Shown: in pieces, positions 34,851-45,500 of the stretch | Layout: each line of letters opens with the position of its first letter | Numbering within the stretch: the first letter of the stretch is position 1 | NCBI GenBank assembly: GCA_035582835.1 | Contig: JAYKAV010000411.1 | Location: 1,896,083-1,960,082 of the forward strand | Length of the DNA stretch: 64,000 bases | Direction of reading: 5' to 3' | Source of the DNA: Phoebastria nigripes | Lineage: Eukaryota > Chordata > Aves > Procellariiformes > Diomedeidae | The notes under the pieces: generated by a model | Told to the model about the DNA's origin: nothing | Databases searched by the model: none | The model's input: the letters and a program-made list of their open reading frames with translations, nothing else | Made by a program: the position numbers and the translations under genes

Positions 34851-36446
34851 AAAAATAAAAGTCGAAGAGCTGCATAACAAAATTTTGTAACAAAAAATTG
34901 TGCCATAAGATCCCACCAGAACAAGACTGCAGGCTTGCAGTCATAGGGAGCATTTCCATGCGGCGTGGCCCCAAGTTCAAATTTCAGTTTTCATTCCACT
35001 GCTACGTAATGAGCAATAAAAGCTGTCTCTTGCTAAGACAGCTCTAGGGGACAAATACACTGTCTTTCTAGAGCTTCAGGACTGCTGCTGTTGCCCTGCC
35101 TGCATTCCCCATAAGGAACTCACCTTTCTTTCCCACTGTGTCTGCAAACAATTCAGTCAAAAATTCATGATATACATTCCTCTTTTCTAGTGACTGTATA
35201 CTGGGTTCAGTGTAATTACGAGGTGCCACTGATTGGATCTAGTAATGTTTTAGATTCACTTTGCACAAGGTGTAACTCATTTGGAGAATGTGATCCAGTC
35301 TTTCTATTTCCTCTCACCTTCTTCCTGCTCTTGCTAACAGCTACCGTCAGTTGGAAAAGCTGTGGAATTTGTGTGGGGTATAGAATATACAATGTTGTGG
35401 GTTAAAAGATTTCCTGGTAAGTGAGAACTTTGTTTTATTTTCCAGNAGGGAAAGCGCAAATTTACTTGAATGGCCCTGACTCCAGGATGGCAATTACCCA
35501 TATTTCTGTTTAGGAGGCGCTTTTATGAGCAGCAAGCAGATATGATTTTTCATAGAAAACAGAGATACAAGGAGAAGTTTTTTAGTAAATAGAAAGTCCA
35601 AAGAAATACAATCACACAATAGGGATTCATTTCTTAATATGTATCCATGCTCATGCTGCAGATGTTCTTCTCTTGCCGTTTCTTCACTTCACATAAAGAG
35701 GTGTAGAGGTGTGCAGCTGAAGTGGCTTTTGTTCAATTAATCATAAAACAGAGGCTCAGTTAATTTGTCTCACATATTTTTTTCTGCAAGGACTCTTCAG
35801 AGCTTCATAGCAGTAGCATTAATTGTAATTCTCTGTGTGTAAAAAGAAAATGTGGATTTATTGGTGTGCTAAGCAAATTCTCCAAATAGTGAGTATTGTG
35901 AATTAAAAAGTTTAAGATCTAAAAGGTGTTTGGCAACTTGGGGTTTATCTGAACCCTCACTTCCCCCTTCTCAACAGTGGTTCACATAGTGTATTTGTTT
36001 TGTACCTCTATGGTCTTGAAACAGAGGGGGAAATACAACTGGGTAGGAGATGATGTCAGCCTCTCTGTTATCAAAAGATACAGTGAGTATGTGTGTGTGT
36101 GTGTTTGGAAGAAAGGAAAAGATACTGGCTTTGAACCCAAGTAAGACAGCTGTGTCTGCCATGCCATTACTGTTGCTGGATCAGTACTGAGAGAGGAAAA
36201 AAAAATAATCCTTTGGACCCTCTGCTTCTGCAGCTGTCGGACAAAGGTCTGAGCTTCCTGCAAACACTGTGAAGACATCATCTCTCAAAGGGTCTAGGGA
36301 AAGCTTTATAAAAGCAGAGAGATGGAGGGGAAACCTCTCCCTTTCTCCCTCCCATCTACAGGGCACTCGTCCACTGGTGTGCCAGGAATGAAGTGATTTT
36401 CTGTCTGCTCTGCCTATACAGCCTCATTTCCTGTGCATGCTTGGGC
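34851..36446. other. non-coding DNA, nothing recognised
   Basis: It holds a donor-like CTG|GTAAGTGAG near 35414-35425, not paired with a convincing acceptor, and a (GT)n run at 36090-36104. One N lies near 35446. No gene is recognised. Confidence 0.55.
36090..36104. repeat. (TG)n microsatellite, about 7 units
   Basis: A short dinucleotide TG run within the string ATGTGTGTGTGTGTGTTTGG. Confidence 0.85.
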
Positions 36447-36526
36447 CCAAATCCTCAGCTAGTTTGGCACAGCTTTTCCCAAGTCAATGGAGCTGCCCCA
36501 CTCAGGACATAGCAGCTGAGGATACA
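36447..36526. repeat. ancient palindromic amniote repeat relic
   Basis: ATCCTCAGCT at 36451-36460 is exactly reverse-complemented by AGCTGAGGAT at 36514-36523. Between them lie 'tttggcacagct' and 'aagtcaatggagctgcccca'. From memory this matches a palindromic element common in reptiles and present in birds ('aaatcctcagctggtgtaaa ... agtcaatggagct ... agctgaggat'). It looks like a folded-back, MITE-like sequence. Confidence 0.6.
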
Positions 36527-36836
36527 GCCTTCAGTGTTATTCTTAGGCTCTCTGGCATGCTGAAAGCAGAGAGGAGCATCGTGCTTGTCTATGCACCCTT
36601 TGACTAGGTGAGCTGATCTTAACAGCTACAAAGCTGAGTAGATGTGAGTTTTGGAGAGGGGATGCACTGTTTTCTGGGACTGAGTCCTAGCTGTTGTTCT
36701 GTGTTTACTTCAAGGGTGGAAATCTAGAATGCTGGGACAGAGTTAAATCCTTTGGGAAAGTGCAGTTTTCATGAGTCTGATAGTCTGAATTTATGCACTC
36801 TGAATTTTTTTAACCATTTCTTTTCTCTCTTGACAG

Positions 36837-36941
36837 AAACTAATCCCAAATTTGGATTTTTTGTTTTCATTTTTACATTTTGTGCCTGAATTTGTGCCAG
36901 ATTACACCCAGGGGGGACTTGAACCTTTAGCCACATAATGG
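36837..36941 (+). other. exon-like interval with strong splice signals
   Basis: The acceptor TTTCTTTTCTCTCTTGACAG ends at 36836, and the donor AATGG|GTGAGTGAG has GT at 36942-36943. They bracket 105 bases. Only the frame starting KLIPNLDFLF stays open, for 33 codons, until TAA at 36936-36938, six bases before the end. So it could be a last coding exon with a downstream untranslated exon, a non-coding exon, or chance. No family is recognised. Confidence 0.2.
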
Positions 36942-37835
36942 GTGAGTGAGTTTAAGAAAGTATTCGTTTTCTGCACCTTAATCATTCTAAGGACCACAAA
37001 ACTACATCTAATGCATTTGTAAACCAGTCACATGGGAAGGAAGGTCTGGAAGTATTGAGCAAACTGAAATCACTTGCTGAGTGTTTTGAGAAATTCTTCC
37101 ACTTTTTAGGTGGAATGTGGCAACTGTTAAACAGTACATGGCAACCACAGAGACAGTCTGGGACAGGATGGGAAACAGGAATACAATATTCTTGTGGGAA
37201 CTGTGGGGGAAATAGAGAGAGACAGACTGCCGTGCAATAAACTCCAGGATCTGTTTGTGCAGAGGAATGCTCAGTTGGAGGGGTGGGGGGTGGAAGGGAA
37301 GAGAGGAATAGGAAAAATAGACTTCCCCTCTGTGAAATGGATATTATTTAAAACAATAGCTGAGAATTTATCAAATTACCAAAAAATATGATGCTGAAGA
37401 ATACAGAGACAAATACACAAGTGAAGAGGGGGAAAGAGAGAGCAAGAGAAATCTCAAAATCAGCTAGATAGTGCTGGTAATTTCAAGACTACAGGAGTAA
37501 TACTTATTCTAATCTGTGACCCTTCTTGATACTGTCTAATTAAAAAGTACATGGAAGAGAATGTTACCAAAGTTGTTGTTATAGAACATAAAACCATGGG
37601 GATTTCCAAGTGGGGACTTCCCGAGTTGGACTTTAAATAGGACCTTTTTTTTTTATTTCTCTTTTTAAGGCTGTTGCTTTGTACTTGCAGTTATTTTCAA
37701 GGAAAAATGCTAATTCTGAGCCTACAACCACGTAACTAAAAGGCAAGTTTCAAAAGAATTTTGCTCCCACTTTTATCCTAGGATATGTGACAAACTTTCA
37801 AAATCTTTTAGTGTACCTTTTAAAAAAGACAGACC

Positions 37836-37918
37836 CTAAGTGCCTGGCTGTAAGCTTTCGGGTACTGAACACTTTCAAAAATCTGAGCCTTCTTTAGCTG
37901 CCTAATTAGGCACCACTT
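37836..37918. repeat. ancient amniote repeat relic
   Basis: 'ctaagtgcctggctgtaagc' followed by 'gaacactttcaaaaatctga', 'gcc' and 'gctgcctaattaggcacc' resembles an old reptile/bird repeat ('aggtgcctaa ... gagcactttgaaaatctggcc ... aggtgcctaaatagg'). AAGTGCCT at the left and AGGCACC near the right are partial inverted ends. Confidence 0.45.
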
Positions 37919-40889
37919 GTGAGTGTTGGAGCATGTGAAAAATTGCTCTTTGCTCCAAATGTCAAAAAAGATGCCACTCAACCTCTCTTGCACTCTCTAG
38001 GTTCCACTTTGTCTGAGACTGTACATCACAGATGCGGTTCATTGCTGCTTAATCTTCAGGTTTGCTGTGTTCCCGAGGGCTTGACCTGTGAGTTTCTGAG
38101 TACTGCTGCTGAAATCCTTTTAGTTTAGCTGGAGAGTACTCCACAACTCACCAGTCCAAGTCTGATGGTTTTATCCTGTCATCTGCTTGTCCTTCTTCTG
38201 GAAGCACTGGAGTATTTTTTTTCTTTTTCCTGGAGTGAATTTAAAATGTGATTTGACTCAAGATTTTTGCAACTGCTGCTGTTATTGATGCTAGAAAGTG
38301 GGGTATGTAGCATAAGTAAACCTGCTACGTTTGAAGAATCTTGATCTGTATGGCTGAACTTCTGAGCCTCTGTCAACTTCAATGAGCACAGAAATCTGCT
38401 TGTACAGCTCAGGCCCTAATTGCGCAACCAGGACTCTGTTTCGTTTTTCCATAATACAGCATGTCAGCAGAAACATGAAGGGTAGAGCCAAGGGATCCTA
38501 GCTCCCAGGCTCCTACGCTTTCTCTGGACAATAGTTTTCCCTTAGAAACCAATAAGTTATGGACTAAAGACTGCTCCATTTAAAACTATCTTGGGCTTTA
38601 TGGCTAAAAGGATTTAATAAAAAAGGAGTGATTACTAAAGTATGTTACTGCTGAGGGGGGTAACGATAGTTAAAACTTATGAAAAGGCTTTGCTTGCAGC
38701 AGAAAAGCACAGTAACCACTTAAAAATATCTTTGCTAATGTTTTTATTTTAAAAATGGAAAAAATGAGTCAGCACTGAAGGCTCTGTACTCATTGCTATG
38801 TCCAAACTCAGCTGCTCTGGAGAGTCTCCCCATTCCCTACCCCCATCTATGCTGTTGGCACAAGTGAATACAGCTAGTCCTAATTTAGCAACGTGCAGTC
38901 GCTACCTTTGCATAGGCTCTAACAATGATCCTGAGAGGTTTTCTGCTGTAGGAGTTTCTTTTCCAAGGCTGTAAGCAATGGTGGCCTCTGTGCAAAAATA
39001 CAAGGAAAATAGTATGCAGGAATCGTTTTCAGGTGACAAGTGTGTTCTGTCTCCAGACCGCTGGAACAAGAAAGTGATGGTGGTGGAGCATAGCTCCAGT
39101 AGCAAAAAACCAAATGGATTTTCATATACACTTATCCTCATTTATACTTGGTCTAGAGGCTAATTCACTGTGGCGATAGCTCTGGGCATACCTACAGAAA
39201 TAAATCTTTCCAAATTATAGGACATTTTGTAACTGCGCTCTGGGCTTGATCAGCTCTGATTCTATATTGTATTTTGCATTGTGATAAAAGGCAGAATAGC
39301 TGTATTAGAGGGTCTCTAGCAGTTATCAGGTCCATAGGAAATAAATAAGGGTGGACTGTTTTCTATTATACAAAGTAGATACTGTGGTGTTGTTGCAGAG
39401 GTGTGTATGAAAATGTGGAACACACCATCTTCCGTCTCCTCATGCAGAAAGTCTTCCTGCCTGGTATGCAGCTTTTTTTCTTAAGGAAAAGCTATATTCC
39501 ATATATTTTTGCTTCAATATCTCCTGTGGGTCCCAGTCTGACAGGGTTTTCAATGCACACTGCAAGCCTAAGCGAAATACACACCGTGCTGTGAAAGAGA
39601 TACGTTACATAAGAGGTCTCTGAGGCTTACACAGTGCTGGACTGCAGTATAAACTGTCTCTGGGATGGATAAAAACCATCTCGCAACCTAGGATTAACAC
39701 TGATTCTTGTCAGGGGCTCTTGATTTGAGAGAAGAGAAGGAAATTTGTACGTGCTGTTTTAGTGAGTTTTAGCAGCTATATAAACCACAGTTTGAAAGTC
39801 TGATGTGTATCTAACCATCAGCATGCCTGAACTGTGTTTGATAAAAGGGGCAATGAGCTCCAGTTATGCAGCCCTTACTCCTGTTGCTTCTCCTCTGCAA
39901 CCAGAGAACAACCAGGGCTATTTGCATATAAATCCTGAGCATTTGGCAACTTTTGCTGCAGCCTGAGAGAAAGGGAAAGAAATGCAAATTCCCCATAAAT
40001 TAGTTTGTGTGTCAGCCACACTACAGAAGATTTAGCTTATCCGCTGCTTGGCAAATGATCCCAGCAAGGCAGCTGGGTGTCTGTCTGCCTGTCTGCAGCT
40101 TCTCTACAATGGCCAGAGCCCAGTATCTGGAAGATTGACTGAACTTCTGGGGTGACAACAGTGGTTGCAGTTTGACCCCTCAGATACTGCGAGTTTCACT
40201 TTGTGCAGGGCGAGATGGAGCTTTCCTGGAGGTCACTCCAAAGCTCCTGACCAGACATCCACAGGGACTGCTTGCTGTGACAGAGCTCACTTACTTCCAG
40301 TCTCAGTGGATGACAGGCTGCTTCTGCTTTGACTTCTCTAATAGCCCAACAAGCTGCCTTCTAGCAGCACACACAGGCTTGGAGATGTCCTTCTAGACCT
40401 CCAGGCAGGGCATAACTCATGCACCTTTTTACTTCAGGGGAGAAAACAGAAGTTGTATGTTACTCGAATTTCCTAGTGCACTACTGGCAGGCATTCAGAT
40501 TGCATGGTAGAAGATGAATACTTTAAATACCTGTGTTAAAAAAGTTCAAAAAAGTAGCTATATACCAGAAACAAATCCCTGTACTTAGTGACCCATTATC
40601 CTAAATATGGATCTGCATGGGAGAAAGGGGGGAGAACTTGAATCATGATAATTACTGAACACCTCAAGTCATGCCCACCACAATACCAAACATTTCACTG
40701 GAGATATTCAGCACCTCACAGAGTTATATGAATGCTACAAGTTCCGTTTCAAAGCACAAAGGTGAATTAAGNAATGGATTTATAAGGAGGATGGTATAAT
40801 ATCAAAATATTAAACTTATGATACTAGTCCTGCACATCATCATCGTACCATATTTTTTCTTTGAATTTCTTACCAAAGAGCTGCAGAAA

Positions 40890-40922
40890 GCTGTTACATG
40901 AAGGCTGTTACATGAAGCTGTT
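40890..40922. repeat. 14-bp tandem duplication
   Basis: GCTGTTACATGAAG occurs twice in direct succession (40890-40903 and 40904-40917), followed by the partial unit CTGTTAG. Small local duplication. Confidence 0.85.
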
Positions 40923-42507
40923 AGATAGGGATATATAAATATATCCTTCTGATACACAGTGCTCTCAGAAAGCCTAGAAGCTATAAAGTGCTGCAAGGTG
41001 TTGCCTACTGCAGATCACAGCCTCATCTGTCAAATCTATTGGATACTTTTAGACTGCTGGTTTTTATACATACTTATGTCTTGGGTAAAAAGATTTTTTA
41101 AATTGCATCTGCTTTTTGTTCCTCACTTATCAAGGATAATTCTTGGTATCTTCCAAAGGACTGCCACCTTGCTGTTCTGTAGGTTTAGCAAACAGTGGTT
41201 TGCTCAGAGTTGCAGATAAAATCGCCAAACTTATCAGCCAAACCATCTTTGAAATATGTTTTCTTTCCAGGAGAAAGGCCTACACACCAGCCTTTTATGG
41301 CATTGTGTATTTATAGCTTTAGTCTGTACTGTGAATGAACGGATCACTCCACGAAACACAGTGCAGAGGCATTTGATGAGTGTGCTCAGCAGTATTTGAG
41401 GCCACTGGGTGGGGAGGAAAAGGTGCAAGGAACCTGCTTGGTTTTCCATTCTTGCACAAGGGAAAGAAGGGAAAGGCTTACCTGAGTTTGGGAATGATTG
41501 TGTCACTGCAGGGCTGGCTTTCTCTGAACTGCTGAGGAGCCAAAGCTCTGCCCCCCACCCCGGAGTCTTGCACAGCTCTCCACAGAGAAGTGGGGGACAA
41601 TGGCAGGACAAAGGCTGAGCCATGGCTGCAGCAGCTGGTCAGTCAAAGCTTTCCAGAAGGTGGTAGGGCCTGTGATCTGCTGGTGCTCTGAGGTAAAACA
41701 TGCACAAGCCTCACTGGTGCTCCACCAACCAGAAAGCTTGCTGTCCACAATTCCCACTAGTATTGGAAATAGCTTACATCCAGAATGGTTTGGGTGTCGG
41801 TGCATATATCCTGTCTCTGTCATCCAGTGATATGATAACATATTTTGCACCTTTGAATGCCTATTTTGCACACTGCCCACAATGGTGTCCCATGGGGCTC
41901 TTTCTAACATTGCAAACTTAGTATGGCCTCAGTCAGCAGCCATTTTTTTCTGAATCCATCTGCTTTATTGAATTCCACTGCCTGGAGGAACATCTGGACC
42001 AGTAGTAGAAATAAGGCTGTTATCTTACAAATCTGAAGGATTAGGAAAGATAGCATATTTTACCAGTGAAAGGGGAGATTGAAGTAATTGCTAATGGGAA
42101 CTGTGACACAAAATATTTCAGTAAATCAAGCATAGTCAAAATACTGTTCTGTATGTAAAGCTGTTATAAGAGAAATATTTAAGGTTTTGAAACATATTAT
42201 ATTGCTTTTCATTGGAAATACAGTTTGTCTGTAGTTGAATCTATGATAGTAATTGATTCTGTACAGCTTTGATATTTTATTTTTTAGAACTCAAAACATT
42301 TCTAACACTGCGTGATCCTTATTTATTTGATGTGTGCAGAGTACGTGGAAAGATGCTGTACGAAAGCTGGTTAGCAACTGAATGACATGCCTGAGCTATT
42401 TGGAACAAACTGATTCAGCTCAGATCTCTTCCCCACTGTCAGATATCTGCTTTTATCTCCCATGAAAGTGTGGGCATCAAGAAGAATTTACGAGTGCATT
42501 TTAGGTA

Positions 42508-42562
42508 ATCAGCTCCCATTATTATAGGCAGATTTTCGAAGAGTCTGGATCTCAGTGGTTCT
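42508..42562. repeat. ancient amniote repeat relic (weak)
   Basis: 'atcagctcccattattatag' followed by 'gcagattttcgaagagtctg' resembles an old palindromic repeat of reptiles ('cagctcccattgacttc', 'gattttcaaaagagtc'). Only a short, diverged part is left. Confidence 0.35.
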
Positions 42563-45500
42563 GATTGATAGTAAATATAAAATTTTCAGTAGTAGCTTCC
42601 CATGTAACTGTGAAAATCTGGTGTGTAGAGACAATATCAGCACATAGCTCCACTTCTCAGAAGGATCCTCCCCAGTGAATGCTATGTAAAAGTGACCCTG
42701 AAACTATATTTGGAGGTGATTTCTGCATGCTGCCTCTGCCACTTTATTCATCTGGCAACTTCCTCTTAATCAATATTGCATAACAGTAGGGAAAAGCATG
42801 ATCTAGGTCCCAGTCCCTGCCACAGTGAACATAAATGCTATCAACATAGAAACTAGAGCACAGGTTCCCTCTCTAGCAGGTGAGTGTTGCAGGTGTCAAG
42901 TTATGGAGGACTTACCTAATTTATGTTGTTTCTATAAAGCCAGGCTTTACAAATTACATTTGTAAAGTGTAATTTGTCCCAGAAGAGAAGGATTCCAGCT
43001 CCTCTCAGGTGGAGGAAAGTTTTGAACTGGTGTCTCTTGGGAATGCAAATGAGAGCAAAAAGGCAAAACCTTTGGAAGAAAATGTGTAGAAGAACCTGTG
43101 CGGCGGAGGGCGTAAAGATGTCTAGACTTGGAATGAAATTACAGATTTCTGTATTATTTTTCCAGTACTTTAGCAAATATTGCCAAAACAAACTGTCCAA
43201 GTTATCTCAACCCATTAAACTGCCATCTACGCTGAGGGTAACACTGTCCTACTGTTGCCAGTTCTTTTAGCAATAAGATTTTTTAAAGCAGGATTTTATG
43301 AACGAAATGTCTTGCAAAAGAATATTATCATCGCTGTGAAATCAAGCACCTTTTTTAAAAAAAGATGCCAGAATAAAGATTTTCTTAAAAGACCCACAAG
43401 AAAGCATGCACTTCTAGATAAGGCAGTTTGGTTACTTTGCAAATGCAGGCAGATTTGCAGGCTCTTGTTGTTAGGGGGCATAAATGACGCAAACTGCAAG
43501 TCATAAATGTCTGTTGCCGTGAAAGAGTGGGTGCAGTTTTGGGTGAGCTGTGGTGTGATATTTCCATCTGATACCTAGAGTCAGCCAATAGCAGCAGGTG
43601 ATGAGAGGCTGAAGAGCACAATATGTTCCAGTAGCACCTGAGGTTTGATCTCTGTGGCACGCTTGCTGCACGCTGCACAGTGAGCCTCTGTCATTGCTTC
43701 ATTGCTGCCTCNGAATTTGGTGCATACAAACCGAAAGTACATTTATTTTGTTCAGATCTTCAATAAGTAGTGACCATTTCCTTAGAGGTATGATCCACTG
43801 CACCAAGAAATAGTTCTCAGTTATCCTGGTGCAGGCATTGATGATTCTCTAGCAGATTATGTATTTACTNCTTTTCTTTCTGGTTTGCATTCAGGAGTTG
43901 TACCTTCTGCAGGATTTCACTCCCCACTGTCTGCAGTAATTACAAATGATGGGGATTTAAATACTTTGCCAAGCTCTTTTTTTTCTCTGTACAATTTAGA
44001 AAATCACAACCTCCATGATCAGGCAATAGGTAATATGTCTTGTACCACATGGAATCAAAAGAGGGATGGATGTTTCTGTTCCCTTTCTGGAAAAGGAGGT
44101 GTGAGCAGTGTTATCTCAGGGATTCTGGATGTGCCTACCCATGCTATTTTACTACTTATAGCAAGATGTTCTCTGGAGTGAATGCATCACCCTGGGAATG
44201 TGTTTTGGTTTAGGAATGGGACTCAGCTGCCACAAATGAAAGGACTGTACCTAAAGGTCCAGTTTTGCTTTGGGTTCCTCATCTGTGAAATGTAAATCTT
44301 TGACAAATTGGAACAAACAGTTTTAACAAAGGTGATGTTATAGTTTGACCTCAGGGTATGTGGGGCTGTGGTGTAGTGCTTACTTCACAGGGTCCCCAAA
44401 GGCAGAAGGTCACAGAGCTCATTTTGCACATGTAGCTGTAAATCCAGAGGGAACCTTTTGTGACAGCTTTCTGGGGACTGAGCAGTCTGGAAAAGGGTCA
44501 CCTGCCACTAAACCCAAGCAGAGGTAGTTTAGGGTGTTTAGGTGGTGAAAACTGCATTGTAAATAAGAGTTTTGACCAGGACTGTCCTGCTTACCCACTC
44601 CAGCACTTGCTAGGTTTTGCACACTTTTTTTGAATATAAGTATACATGTAGTTTTTGTCTCTCTTTTCTTGGCTAGTTTGTTTTTTTTTCTGTTCCTCTC
44701 AAAAAATGCACATGTGCTTTCATGTTCCCAAGGAATCTGAGAGCCTCTAAGTGGGAAGAACCACAAAAGTGGTCTACAGGGTTGTATCTCAATTTTGCAG
44801 AACAAGAAGAGGAATAAGGGTCTGGTTGGGGTCTGTACTTTCATTTATTTTGGGATGGTACCCAGGACTTGTTGCTGCCATACGGTTATTGCTGCCCACT
44901 GAACCTGCTGATGAACTGTGCAGTCAGAAGACCTCCTCAGCTGCATGAGGTTGTATTAGTCTAGGCAGGAGGCGCTCATAAGTTGCAGAAAGGGGGACCT
45001 GTTTCTTCAGTACTTTCTTCTGATGTCTTCTAATGCTGGCTGTAACATCCTCTGGATGTTGTGGCTTTCAATCTCCTTTCAGTTTTAGTGGTTACATTGG
45101 TTTGTTACAAAGCTTTTTTCCTACTGAGGTTGAATTAATTTGCAAACTGTAAATGATAGGAGAATATCTGTGTTTAATTTGTACCCCCTAACTCTGTGTG
45201 GCCATATGTGCCTTTTAAATCTCAAATGTATAGTAGAACAACTGAGTGAAAAAACCTAACTGCAACTTTCTGATCTTCTGACACATTGGAAAAACGGTTT
45301 TGTCTGTGATACAAAAGGAATCTAGCCACATTTCTGTAGAATGCCCGGTTTTGGACTGCAAGTTAGACCTAGTTTATACCCCAAATACTCAGATGTAGGT
45401 GTTACTGTAATTAAGATATCATTTGAGAAGTGGAAGTTCTTTTATTTCCTTTGCATTTCATCATGTACTAGCAGAATTTAGATCTACACATGCACAATGC

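Larger units (their letters stand above)
36942..42507. other. non-coding DNA with small repeats, no gene recognised
   Basis: It contains an ancient repeat relic at 37836-37918, a 14-bp tandem duplication at 40890-40922 and GC-richer open frames on the minus strand at 41234-41910 (see findings). A purine-rich patch lies near 37400-37455. One N lies at 40772. I see no RNA gene or recent transposon. Confidence 0.5.
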
